Below are positions 25,788 to 36,335 of a stretch of 64,000 nt of DNA, one piece after another. The stretch's first letter is position 1. The number at the start of each line of letters is the position of its first letter. Below the pieces are notes generated by a model, which was given only the letters and a program-made list of their open reading frames with translations, was not told the DNA's origin and made no database searches. Source of the stretch: CAZAEL01 sp964484135 (GTDB taxonomy: Bacteria; Elusimicrobiota; Elusimicrobia; FEN-1173); assembly GCA_964484135.1 (NCBI GenBank), contig CAZAEL010000002.1, forward strand, positions 1 to 64,000, written 5' to 3'. Made by a program: the position numbers and the translations under genes.

Positions 25788-26342
25788 TTGAAAACCCTTG
25801 CCGGGTGGGAAAAGGTCCCCCTGCCGGACTACTTCCGGCTGGTGAACCACGGGCCCGTGGTCCTGATCTCCACGGGCGACGGCCGCCGGGCCAACGTGGC
25901 GCCCATCGCCTGGAACGTGCCGGTGAGCGACGACCCGCCGCTCTTCGCCATCGCGGTGGAACGCGACAACTTCACCCACGCGCTCATCCGCAAGACCGGC
26001 GCGTTCACGGTGAACGTGCCCCACGCCGGGCAGTTGAGGGCCGTGCAGTTCTGCGGTCGAAACTCGGGCCGACAGGGCGACAAGTTCCGGGCCGGCGGCC
26101 TGACGCCGGAAAAGGGTTTGCGAATCAAAGCGCCCCGCGTGCGAGGATGCGTCGCGTTTTTTGAATGCCGCGTGGAAAAGACGGTGCGCGCCGGGGGGCA
26201 GAGCGTTTTCATCGGCCGGGTTTTGAGCGCGTACGTGCGCCGGGGGTTTTTCCCAAAAAGGGTCTTGTCGCCCCGCGCCAGGACGTTCCACCACATGGGG
26301 CGCGGGGTGTTCGCCCTCACGGGCAGGCGGGTGAAGGTTTGA
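25788..26342 (+). CDS. Flavin reductase-like (FMN-binding split barrel) protein
   Basis: 184 residues matching the flavin reductase/flavoredoxin family: GPVVLISTGDGRRANVAPIAWNVPVS, PPLFAIAVERDNFTHALI, GAFTVNVPH and the C-terminal FIGRVLSAYV. Members bind FMN and reduce it or act as small electron carriers. Substrate unknown. The likely start is a TTG at 25788 as no ATG or GTG lies at the domain boundary. A strong hairpin follows the stop directly. Confidence 0.82.
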   Translation: MKTLAGWEKVPLPDYFRLVNHGPVVLISTGDGRRANVAPIAWNVPVSDDPPLFAIAVERDNFTHALIRKTGAFTVNVPHAGQLRAVQFCGRNSGRQGDKFRAGGLTPEKGLRIKAPRVRGCVAFFECRVEKTVRAGGQSVFIGRVLSAYVRRGFFPKRVLSPRARTFHHMGRGVFALTGRRVKV

Positions 26343-26363
26343 TAAAGGGGCTACGCCCCTTTA
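26343..26363 (+). terminator. Perfect GC-rich hairpin after the flavin reductase gene
   Basis: A 9-bp perfect stem TAAAGGGGC/GCCCCTTTA with a 3-nt loop begins one nt after the stop codon. It has only a short T run, so it is a plausible but not classical intrinsic terminator. Confidence 0.5.
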
Positions 26364-26660
26364 CCTGGTTCTTTGAATAAAGGGGACTCCGGCCCCTTAA
26401 ACCCCGGTTTGCGCGGGGGCTTCCCGCCCCCTGCATCCCCGGGCCGATTTCTTTTGTGCGCGCAAAAGAAATCGACGAAAGAAAAGCGCGCCCCGAGGCA
26501 GGCATTCGCTCGGATTTTTTGGCCGGCCCACCAACTCCCCCGGCTTGACTTCCCACGCCGGGGATCGAACAGGTGGGCCTTCGGCTTCCAAAAAATGCCT
26601 CGTCTCATGACGCCTGCACGGGGATTAAAGGCATCAGACCGAAGAATCAATAGCAAGGGG
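26364..26660. repeat. Gene-free stretch packed with inverted repeats
   Basis: No gene seen. A second hairpin (arms 26381-26385 and 26393-26397, AGGGG/CCCCT) is followed by G- and C-runs, then a perfect 12-bp inverted repeat CGATTTCTTTTG (26445-26456) / CAAAAGAAATCG (26463-26474) with a TGCGCG loop, and a further GAAAGAAAAGCGCGC copy at about 26477. The layout is that of an extragenic palindromic element. Similar TTCTTTTG/CAAAAGAA cores are familiar as extragenic repeats in other GC-rich genomes. Confidence 0.5.
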
Positions 26661-26669
26661 AGATGGGAA

Positions 26670-27758
26670 GTGGCTGGTATGGGCAGCAGCACGGCGCGGC
26701 AAAGGATGTCCCATCATAAGACAGTCGTCGTCCTGGTCCTGTTCTTTATGTGCGCGGGAAGGACGCTGGCCGGAAACGCTGAAAAGCGCGTCCTCTACCT
26801 GCTGGACTCCACGGGCAGCATGCGCGAGGTGATCGACGATGAGCGCAAGGTGGACATGGCCAAACGGGTCATGGGCGGCCTGGTCCGGGAGATGGACGCC
26901 TCCGCGCAGTTGGGGCTGATCGTTTTCGGCAACAGCCGGCGGGCCTGCGAGGACCTGTCCGTGACCGTGCCCTTTGCCGCGGGGTCGCGCGTCTCCCTCG
27001 ACCAGGCGCTCCGCGGTCTGGAGCCCCTGGGCACCACCCCCCTGGCCGGGTCCGTGCGCGCGGCCGGCGCCTATTTGAAAAAGACCGGCCGGCCCGCCGC
27101 CATCGTGCTGGTGACGGACGGCGAAGAACAGTGCGGGGACAGCCCCCTGGACGCGGCCCGGAGCCTCAAGGCCCAGGGCCTGGACGTGGTCCTGCACATC
27201 ATCGGCCTGGCCGTCACCGACACGGTCCGCAAGGAGCTGGAGGAGATGGCGCACCTGGGCGGCGGCGCCTTCTACAACGCCCGCACCGAGGCCCAGTTGA
27301 AGGACGCCCTGCACCAGGCCAGCGCGGAACCGAACTTTTTGCGGCTGTCCGCCTCGCCCAAGCAGGCGGTCTATTCCAAGGTTCTTTACAGTTTGCGCAC
27401 GGACGAAACCCTCCGCCTGCGGTTCCGGCCCGTGCAGGAGGTGCTGGGGAACGGCGGACCCAACCTTATCCTGTTCAGCGTGGGCCCCAACGAAATGGAG
27501 CTGGACGCCAAGGGCGAAGGCTGGGCCGTGAATGTGCACCACGCGCCCCCCGCCCGTCTGCCCCAGGACCTGAAAATCCTGGACAACGACTGGAACGACT
27601 GCCGCATCGTCAAAAGGGCGGACGGGTGCGAAATCCTCATCAACGGCGTGTCCGTGGCCCGGCTGGAGGACGCGGAACCCGCCTCGGCCGTCAAAGTGGG
27701 CGTGCGGGGGTTCGACGTGGACGTGTCCGGCATCTCGGTGGATTTGCAGCCGTTCTGA
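26670..27758 (+). CDS. Exported von Willebrand factor A domain protein
   Basis: About 360 residues with a signal peptide (SHHKTVVVLVLFFMCAGRTLAG) and a VWA domain. The metal-ion-dependent adhesion site is visible: DSTGSM (DxSGS-type, with T for S), the TTPLAGS threonine loop and LVTDGEEQCGDSP. VWA domains bind protein ligands through a divalent metal. The C-terminal ~150 residues form a beta-rich domain (LDNDWNDCRIVKRADGCEIL) of unknown role. Start choice: GTG at 26670 follows AAGGGGAG at good spacing; ATGs at 26679 and 26706 are alternatives that keep the signal peptide. Confidence 0.82.
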   Translation: MAGMGSSTARQRMSHHKTVVVLVLFFMCAGRTLAGNAEKRVLYLLDSTGSMREVIDDERKVDMAKRVMGGLVREMDASAQLGLIVFGNSRRACEDLSVTVPFAAGSRVSLDQALRGLEPLGTTPLAGSVRAAGAYLKKTGRPAAIVLVTDGEEQCGDSPLDAARSLKAQGLDVVLHIIGLAVTDTVRKELEEMAHLGGGAFYNARTEAQLKDALHQASAEPNFLRLSASPKQAVYSKVLYSLRTDETLRLRFRPVQEVLGNGGPNLILFSVGPNEMELDAKGEGWAVNVHHAPPARLPQDLKILDNDWNDCRIVKRADGCEILINGVSVARLEDAEPASAVKVGVRGFDVDVSGISVDLQPF

Positions 27759-27768
27759 GGAAAAACCG

Positions 27769-27924
27769 ATGCCCATCAACGCGGCGTGGCACAAAAAGCA
27801 CCGGATGCCCAGGAACCCCACGGAGGAACAACGGCTGAAATGGCACGTGGCCCATGCCGAGGCCTGCGCCTGCCGGCCCCTCCCGCCCAAGCTCAAGGCC
27901 GCGTTGAAGCGCCGGGCGCGTTGA
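27769..27924 (+). CDS. Small conserved protein upstream of the pyrimidine-dimer glycosylase
   Basis: 51 residues, ATG at 27769, 10 nt after the VWA gene. It has the pattern INAAWHKKHRMPRNPTEEQR, LKWHVAHAEACACRPLPPKL, a short His/Cys-rich protein. I recall similar small proteins next to pyrimidine-dimer glycosylase genes; the function is unknown. The His and two Cys residues could bind metal. It lies 13 nt before the glycosylase gene. Confidence 0.65.
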   Translation: MPINAAWHKKHRMPRNPTEEQRLKWHVAHAEACACRPLPPKLKAALKRRAR

Positions 27925-27937
27925 AGGCGCGGCGGAC

Positions 27938-28345
27938 GTGCGGATTTGGGACGTGCCGCCCCGGCGGCTCTGCCGAAACCACCTGCTGGGGGAACACCGG
28001 GAGCTCCACGCGGTTTGGAACGTGCTGACCCTGGGCAAAACGGGCTATTCCCGGCACCCCGAAACGTTGCGGTGGCGGGGAAAGCTCAAGGCCTTGTACC
28101 TCCGGCACGAAAGGCTGGTCCAGGAAATGGAACGCCGGGGATACCGCCACAACAGTTTTTTGGAAAAACGCCTGGCCGCGGGCTCCGGGCGTCAGACGCG
28201 GTTCGTGGACCCGCCGCGAGAACAGCGGCGGATCCTGCGCCGCAAAAAATGCCCCTGCCCGCTCCGGGACGGGGGTTTCAAGGGGGGATCATCTCGCCAT
28301 GACAAAAACGGAACGCGGCGCGGCGGGCCAAGCCGAGGTGGATGA
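27938..28345 (+). CDS. Pyrimidine-dimer DNA glycosylase-like protein
   Basis: Starts at a GTG and reads MRIWDVPPRRLCRNHLLGEH, then HAVWNVLTLGKTGYSRHPET, LKALYLRHERLVQEMERRGY and RHNSFLEKRLA. This matches the T4 endonuclease V/PDG-type family that removes UV-induced pyrimidine dimers. In the family the region after CPCPL is normally the end; here the frame runs ~30 more residues and overlaps the next gene by 47 nt, so the tail is probably non-conserved read-through rather than domain. Catalytic identity with the phage enzyme cannot be proven by eye. Confidence 0.75.
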   Translation: MRIWDVPPRRLCRNHLLGEHRELHAVWNVLTLGKTGYSRHPETLRWRGKLKALYLRHERLVQEMERRGYRHNSFLEKRLAAGSGRQTRFVDPPREQRRILRRKKCPCPLRDGGFKGGSSRHDKNGTRRGGPSRGG

Positions 28346-28703
28346 GTTCATCAAGGAGCTGAAGCATCCCCTCAAAAAGGAAATCGAGGCCCTCCGGGCC
28401 GTCATCCTGAGCGCGGACAAGGGGATGACCGAGCACGTCAAATGGAACGCGCCCAGCTTTTGTTATGAGAACGAGGACCGGGTGACCATGCGGCTGCAGC
28501 CGGGGAACCGCCTCCAGTTGATCTTCCACCGCGGCGCGAAAGCCAAGGACGGCGACGATTTCGCGTTCAATGACCCGACGGGGCTCCTGCAGTGGCTCGC
28601 CAAGAACCGGGCCATGGTGACGTTCCGCGACATGAAGGACGTGCAGGCGAAGAAGGCGGCGCTCCGGCGGGCGGTGAGCCTCTGGGTCAAAACGGCCGGT
28701 TGA
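28299..28703 (+). CDS. DUF1801/YdhG-type protein
   Basis: 134 residues. VDEFIKELKHPLKKEIEALR, EHVKWNAPSFCYE and MRLQPGNRLQLIFHRG match the DUF1801 (YdhG-like) fold, whose function is not established. ATG with AGGGGGG about 12 nt upstream. It overlaps the 3' end of the glycosylase gene and precedes carB by 37 nt. Confidence 0.8.
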   Translation: MTKTERGAAGQAEVDEFIKELKHPLKKEIEALRAVILSADKGMTEHVKWNAPSFCYENEDRVTMRLQPGNRLQLIFHRGAKAKDGDDFAFNDPTGLLQWLAKNRAMVTFRDMKDVQAKKAALRRAVSLWVKTAG

Positions 28704-28740
28704 CGGCGGAAAACGGGAAAAAACAAAAGGACAACCATTC

Positions 28741-32058
<3,318 letters not shown>

Positions 32059-32077
32059 AGGTTCGTTGAAAAAAACG

Positions 32078-32107
32078 TTATCCACACCCTGTGGGGGGAA
32101 ATCCACA
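32078..32107 (+). promoter_or_regulatory. DnaA-box pair between carB and nrdR
   Basis: TTATCCACA (32078-32086) is a perfect DnaA box; AAATCCACA (32099-32107), same orientation, matches 7 of 9. A 14-nt perfect palindrome TTAAAACGTTTTAA follows at 32113-32126. CCACA/TGTGG around the first box can also form a small hairpin. In E. coli DnaA controls nrdAB, so a role for DnaA at nrdR-nrdJ is plausible. Too few boxes for an origin. Confidence 0.5.
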
Positions 32108-32222
32108 GCCTGTTAAAACGTTTTAAAAGAGGGCTTTTCGGTCTTCCCAGGGGTTTTCGACGTAAAAAATCGGTCTTTCTTTCCACAACAACCCGCGCGT
32201 CATCCGCGAGCCAAAAAATATC

Positions 32223-32253
32223 GTTTTTCCGTCGGAGAACTGACGGAAAAAAC
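32223..32253. repeat. Inverted repeat before the nrdR promoter
   Basis: Arms GTTTTTCCGTC (32223-32233) and GACGGAAAAAAC (32242-32253) around an 8-nt loop. It may terminate carB transcripts, though the T-rich part lies inside the stem rather than after it. Confidence 0.4.
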
Positions 32254-32280
32254 CGCTCTTTGACTTTTTTCCGTTTTTAC

Positions 32281-32307
32281 TTGACATACTATATATGGTT
32301 GTGTAGA
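32281..32307 (+). promoter_or_regulatory. nrdR promoter overlapping an NrdR box
   Basis: TTGACA (32281-32286) is a perfect -35 box; TGTAGA at 32302-32307 is the best -10 candidate and is weak. ATACTATATATGGTTG (32286-32301) matches 12 of 16 positions of the known NrdR-box consensus, with core ACTATATATGG, and lies in the promoter spacer, where binding would block RNA polymerase. From here to nrdR (32308-32425) the leader holds CTACCGGTAG and GGGGG-ACA-CCCCC hairpins and no recognised riboswitch. Confidence 0.5.
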
Positions 32308-32389
32308 CTGGGAGGGCACATGATGTTGGGGATCGAGGCCATCAAGGGGGTCCGTCGGTCTCCCCTACCGGTAGGCAAAACCACGGGGG

Positions 32390-32409
32390 ACACCCCCATA
32401 TATAGAATG
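32390..32409 (+). promoter_or_regulatory. Second NrdR-box-like site just upstream of nrdR
   Basis: ATATATAG at 32398-32405 matches the whole NrdR-box core, 107 nt (about ten helical turns) after the core of the first site and 20 nt before the nrdR ATG. NrdR boxes usually occur in helically phased pairs, though normally closer together. Confidence 0.4.
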
Positions 32410-32425
32410 AAGGATCTCTAAATAA

Positions 32426-32947
32426 ATGCGCTGCCCGTCTTGCGACCATCCGGAAGACCGCGTCATCGATTCGCGTCCGCTGGAGTCCGCCACCGTGATC
32501 CGGCGGCGCCGGGTCTGCGCCCATTGCGGCAAGCGGTTCACCACGTACGAGCGGGTGGAGGCCACGCCGCTCATGGTCATCAAGAGCGACAACCGGCGCG
32601 AGCCCTTCAGCCGGGAGAAGCTCAAGCAGGGGATCGTGCGCGCCTGCCAGAAAAGGCCGATTTCTTCCGACACCATCGAAAAGATGGTGGCCGAAGTGGA
32701 GTACGAACTGCAGGACTACGTGTTGGAGGTCCCCAGCCGGGAGATCGGGGACAGGGTGCTGAAGAAGCTTTACCAGATGGATTCGGTGGCGTACGTCCGG
32801 TTCGCCTCGGTGTACAGGCAGTTCGGCGACCTGGACGCCTTTCTCCGGGAACTGAAGAAGCTGAAGAAGGTGCACCAGCGGGAGCAGGCGCGGGGGAAGG
32901 GGAAACGTCCGTCCGCGCAGGAGAGTTCGTTGTCGCAGGCGGTGTGA
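32426..32947 (+). CDS. nrdR: Transcriptional repressor NrdR
   Basis: 173 residues. The N-terminal zinc ribbon MRCPSCDHPEDRVIDSR ... VCAHCGKRFTTYERVE supplies four cysteines for DNA binding; the central ATP-cone (VIKSDNRREPFSREKLKQG ... SVAYVRFASVYRQFGDLD) senses ATP/dATP. NrdR represses ribonucleotide reductase genes when dATP is high. It lies 48 nt before nrdJ with two candidate NrdR boxes upstream, so it probably controls itself and nrdJ. A basic tail after residue ~145 is variable in the family. Confidence 0.97.
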   Translation: MRCPSCDHPEDRVIDSRPLESATVIRRRRVCAHCGKRFTTYERVEATPLMVIKSDNRREPFSREKLKQGIVRACQKRPISSDTIEKMVAEVEYELQDYVLEVPSREIGDRVLKKLYQMDSVAYVRFASVYRQFGDLDAFLRELKKLKKVHQREQARGKGKRPSAQESSLSQAV

Positions 32948-32994
32948 CCTCAAGGGGCGCCGCTCAAAACTTGATTGAGAGAGGGAAAACCGGC

Positions 32995-35556
32995 ATGAAC
33001 ACCACACAGACGCAGGTCCGCCCGGCGGAAACCGCCGCCGCGGCGCGCACGGCCATCCGGCTCACGGAGAACCAGAAGAAAGTCATCAAAGACAAATACC
33101 TCCGGGACGACCCGTCGGCCGAGGCGTGGCTGGACCGCGTGGCCGGCAACGTGGCCCTGGCCGAACTGATCCATTCGCCCCACGCGGAACGCTGGGGCCT
33201 GTGGGAGGACGTGCACTGCCGCGTCACGGACGTGCCCACCCGGCCCGGCCAGGCGTCGCGGCTGGTGCTGTTCCACCACGGCATCCTCTCCTCCAACGAG
33301 CGGGACAGGAACTTCTTCAAATTTTTGGGCAACCTCAAGCGCGCCTGCCAGGAGGTGCCGGAGGCCCGGACCCTGGCCGAGGCCTGGCGCGACCGCTTCT
33401 ACAACATGCTGGCCCGCTTCGACTTTTTGCCCAACTCGCCCACCCTCATGAACGCGGGGCGCGACCTGCAGCAGCTCTCCGCCTGCTACGTCCTGCCCGT
33501 GGAGGACTCCATGGAGGGCATCGCCAACGCGGTGAAGGCCCAGGCCCTCATCCACAAGTCGGGCGGCGGCACGGGCTTCTCCTTCCAGCGGCTCCGGCCC
33601 TCCGGCGACGAGGTGAAGTCCACCCGCGGCGTGGCCTCGGGCGCCATCTCCTTCATGCAGATCTTCGACAAGATGACGGACGTGGTCAAGCAGGGCGGCA
33701 CCCGCCGCGGCGCCAACATGGGGATTTTGCCCTACTGGCACCCGGAGATCGAGGAGTTCATCACCATGAAGTCCAAGCCCGGGGTGATGGAGAACTTCAA
33801 CGTGTCCGTGACCATCGACGACAAGTTCATGCAGGCGGTGGAGAAGGGCGAGGATTACGACCTCCTGAACCCCCGCAGCATGAAGCCCATGGGCAAGAAG
33901 GTCAACGCCAAGAAGATCTTCGACATGATGGTGGACTTCGCCTGGCGCACCGGCGACCCGGGCATCATCGTCATCGACCGCATCAACAACTCCAACTCCA
34001 ACCCCACGCCGCACCTGGGCCAGATCGAGAGCACCAACCCCTGCGGCGAGCAGCCCCTCCTGCCCAACGAGCCCTGCAACCTGGGGTCCATCAACCTGTC
34101 CAACTTCGTGCGGGGGGAGTTCCTGCACGGCGAGATGGACTGGGAGCGGCTGGGCGAGACCGTGCACCTGGCGGTGCGGTTCCTGGACGACGTGATCGAC
34201 GTGAACAACTATCCCCTGCCCGAGATCGAGGCCCTGTCCAAGGGCAACCGACGCATCGGCCTGGGCGTCATGGGCTGGGCCGAGACCCTCATCAAGCTGG
34301 GCGTCCCCTACGACTCGGACGAGGCCCTGGACAAGGCCCGCGAGGTCATGAAGTTCGTCAACGATAAGGCCCTGGAGGCCTCCGAGGCGCTGGCGCAGGA
34401 ACGGGGCGCCTTCCCCAACTGGAAGAACAGCATCTTCGACCCGCAGGGGCCCCACTTCCGGGGGCAGGAGCGCTTTCCCCGCCACTGCGCCCGCACCACC
34501 ATCGCGCCCACGGGAACCATCGGCCTGGCCGCGGGACTGCAGGGGGCCGGCATCGAGCCCTTCTTCGCCATCACGTACGTGCGATACAACGCCAAGGCCC
34601 TGGACGCCCTCAAGAAGGGGGAGACGCCCGACGACGGCGACGTGTTCTACGAGGTCAACCCGCTCTTCCGCGAGGTGGCGCGGCGCAACAATTACTTCGG
34701 CCTCAAGGAGGAGGATCTCTGGAAGAAGGTGGACGCCAACCACAAGTCCGTGCGCGGCGTGGGCGAGATCCCCGAGTGGATCCAGAAGCTCTTCGCCTCC
34801 TCCCACGACGTGGCCGTGCCCTTCCACGTGAAGATCCAAGGGGCCTTCCAGGAGCACACGGACAACGCCGTGTCCAAGACCATCAACATGCCCAACTCCG
34901 CCACGGTGGACGACGTGCGGGACGCGTACTGGCTGGCGTACCGCGCCGGGTGCAAGGGCATCACCATCTACCGCGACGGGTCCAAGTCCCAGCAGGTGCT
35001 GAACCTGGGCGCCGCCGCGGACAAGACCGCGGCCGCGGCCCCGGCCAAGCGCGCCCGCGACGCCTCCGGCGGCATTTCGTCGGAGTACTATGAGATTCGG
35101 ACCGGCTACGGCCCCCTGCACATCCACATCGACTACGACGAGCAGGGGCCGTACCGGCTCTTCGTGAACCTGCCGCCCATCGGCACCGAGATCTCGGGCC
35201 TGACCTCCATCGTGGGCGTGCTGCTGTCGAAATACCTGGAGACGGGTGGGGACCCGGTGCGCATCCTCAAGCACCTGAACTCGGTGAAGGGCGACCGGCC
35301 CTACGGGTTCGGGGCCCAGCGGGTGGACTCCATCCCGCACGCCCTGGCCATCGCCCTGCGGGCCCACCTGCAGAAGACCGGGAAGCTGGAAGGGGGAGGG
35401 CCGGTGGCGGCGGCGCCGCGCGCGGCCAAGACCCTGGAGCTGTGGGACAAGTCCGCGGCCCTGTACTGTCCCGAGTGCTACTCCAGCAACGTGGCCCACG
35501 AGAGCGGCTGCTCCGGCGTGACCTGCCACGACTGCGGCCATTCGGAGTGTTCGTAA
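32995..35556 (+). CDS. nrdJ: B12-dependent (class II) ribonucleotide reductase
   Basis: 853 residues. Reduces ribonucleotides to deoxyribonucleotides using adenosylcobalamin. Visible blocks: FLPNSPTLMNAG, LSACYVLPVEDSMEGI (active-site Cys), HKSGGGTGFSFQRLRP, ESTNPCGEQPLLPNEPCNLG (second Cys, NxCxE), ARTTIAPTGTIGLAAG and KGITIYRDGS. The C-terminus carries a ~130-residue accessory domain and a Cys-rich end, LYCPECYSSNVAHESGC and CHDCGHSEC, for reduction of the active site or zinc binding. No nrdA/B or nrdD is in the window, so the cell seems to rely on cobalamin here. Confidence 0.96.
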   Translation: MNTTQTQVRPAETAAAARTAIRLTENQKKVIKDKYLRDDPSAEAWLDRVAGNVALAELIHSPHAERWGLWEDVHCRVTDVPTRPGQASRLVLFHHGILSSNERDRNFFKFLGNLKRACQEVPEARTLAEAWRDRFYNMLARFDFLPNSPTLMNAGRDLQQLSACYVLPVEDSMEGIANAVKAQALIHKSGGGTGFSFQRLRPSGDEVKSTRGVASGAISFMQIFDKMTDVVKQGGTRRGANMGILPYWHPEIEEFITMKSKPGVMENFNVSVTIDDKFMQAVEKGEDYDLLNPRSMKPMGKKVNAKKIFDMMVDFAWRTGDPGIIVIDRINNSNSNPTPHLGQIESTNPCGEQPLLPNEPCNLGSINLSNFVRGEFLHGEMDWERLGETVHLAVRFLDDVIDVNNYPLPEIEALSKGNRRIGLGVMGWAETLIKLGVPYDSDEALDKAREVMKFVNDKALEASEALAQERGAFPNWKNSIFDPQGPHFRGQERFPRHCARTTIAPTGTIGLAAGLQGAGIEPFFAITYVRYNAKALDALKKGETPDDGDVFYEVNPLFREVARRNNYFGLKEEDLWKKVDANHKSVRGVGEIPEWIQKLFASSHDVAVPFHVKIQGAFQEHTDNAVSKTINMPNSATVDDVRDAYWLAYRAGCKGITIYRDGSKSQQVLNLGAAADKTAAAAPAKRARDASGGISSEYYEIRTGYGPLHIHIDYDEQGPYRLFVNLPPIGTEISGLTSIVGVLLSKYLETGGDPVRILKHLNSVKGDRPYGFGAQRVDSIPHALAIALRAHLQKTGKLEGGGPVAAAPRAAKTLELWDKSAALYCPECYSSNVAHESGCSGVTCHDCGHSECS

Positions 35557-35629
35557 AACACGACGGCGTGCCCGGTGGGGGAGCGCTGCCGTATGGTCGT
35601 CAGGTCGTATTGAGGCCTTTGCCGTGACT

Positions 35630-35661
35630 GAAGCACAGAAACACGGAAGCACCGCAGCACC
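35630..35661 (+). repeat. Octanucleotide repeat array upstream of dcd
   Basis: Four consecutive 8-nt units: GAAGCACA, GAAACACG, GAAGCACC, GCAGCACC, followed by a T6 run. The same octamer family recurs at 37458-37549. Confidence 0.6.
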
Positions 35662-35682
35662 TTTTTTCTAAAGGAGACAAAC

Positions 35683-36240
35683 ATGTCCGTAAAATCAGAT
35701 GGATGGATCCGCCGCATGGCGCTGGAAGAAAGGATGATCGAGCCTTTCGTGGAGTCCCAGGTGCGCGAGGGCGTCATCTCCTACGGGGTGTCCAGCTACG
35801 GCTACGACATCCGCGTGGGCAACCAGTTCAAGATCTTCACCAACGTGCACAACACCATCGTGGACCCCAAGCGTTTCGACCCCAAGTCCTTCGTGGACAT
35901 CACCACCAACGACCACGTCGTGATCCCGCCCAACTCCTTCGCCCTGGCCCAGACCGTGGAATATTTCCGCATCCCCCGCAACGTCATCACCGTGTGCGTG
36001 GGCAAGTCCACGTACGCCCGCTGCGGGATCATCGTGAACGTGACGCCGTTCGAGCCGGAGTGGGAGGGCTTCGTGACCCTGGAGATCTCCAACACCACGC
36101 CCCTGCCGGCCCGCATCTACGCCAACGAGGGCATCGCCCAGGTTTTGTTCTTTGAATCGGACGAGATGTGCCAGACCTCCTACGCCGACAAAAAGGGGAA
36201 ATACCAGAAGCAGACGGCCATCACCCTCCCGAGGCTGTAA
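35683..36240 (+). CDS. dcd: dCTP deaminase
   Basis: 185 residues. Deaminates dCTP to dUTP, feeding dUMP to ThyX. SSYGYDIRVGNQFKIF, VGKSTYARCGIIVNVTPFEP and EWEGFVTLEISNTTPLPARI (catalytic Glu in EGFVTLEISN) are family signatures. An AAAGGAG ribosome site precedes the ATG. Whether it is mono- or bifunctional (with dUTPase activity) cannot be told by eye. No separate dut gene is present. Confidence 0.96.
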   Translation: MSVKSDGWIRRMALEERMIEPFVESQVREGVISYGVSSYGYDIRVGNQFKIFTNVHNTIVDPKRFDPKSFVDITTNDHVVIPPNSFALAQTVEYFRIPRNVITVCVGKSTYARCGIIVNVTPFEPEWEGFVTLEISNTTPLPARIYANEGIAQVLFFESDEMCQTSYADKKGKYQKQTAITLPRL

Positions 36241-36244
36241 AGGC

Positions 36245-36322
36245 GCGAAAAGCGAAAGGCGAACAGCGAAAAGGGAACAAGCCGGCCGGTCCCTTTCGCC
36301 TTTGGCCGTTTGCTTCCTGCGC
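36245..36322. repeat. Heptanucleotide array folding into a long hairpin
   Basis: Five 7-nt units in the left arm: GCGAAAA, GCGAAAG, GCGAACA, GCGAAAA, GGGAACA (36245-36279). The right arm (about 36290-36322) is their imperfect reverse complement, with centre GCCGGCCGG, giving a ~33-bp imperfect stem right after the dcd stop. It could terminate transcription or be an extragenic repeat. Confidence 0.6.
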
Positions 36323-36335
36323 CCCTCGTAAAAAC

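Noticed and set aside
28270..28345. Frameshift at the end of the pyrimidine-dimer glycosylase gene
   Set aside because: The family core ends at CPCPL before the overlap; the extra tail is explained by a late stop codon.
32078..32126. Replication origin
   Set aside because: Only one perfect and one partial DnaA box; no dnaA, dnaN or box array nearby.
32308..32425. Cobalamin riboswitch before the B12-dependent reductase operon
   Set aside because: No B12-box-like GCCACTG or the expected multi-helix core was found; only small hairpins are seen.
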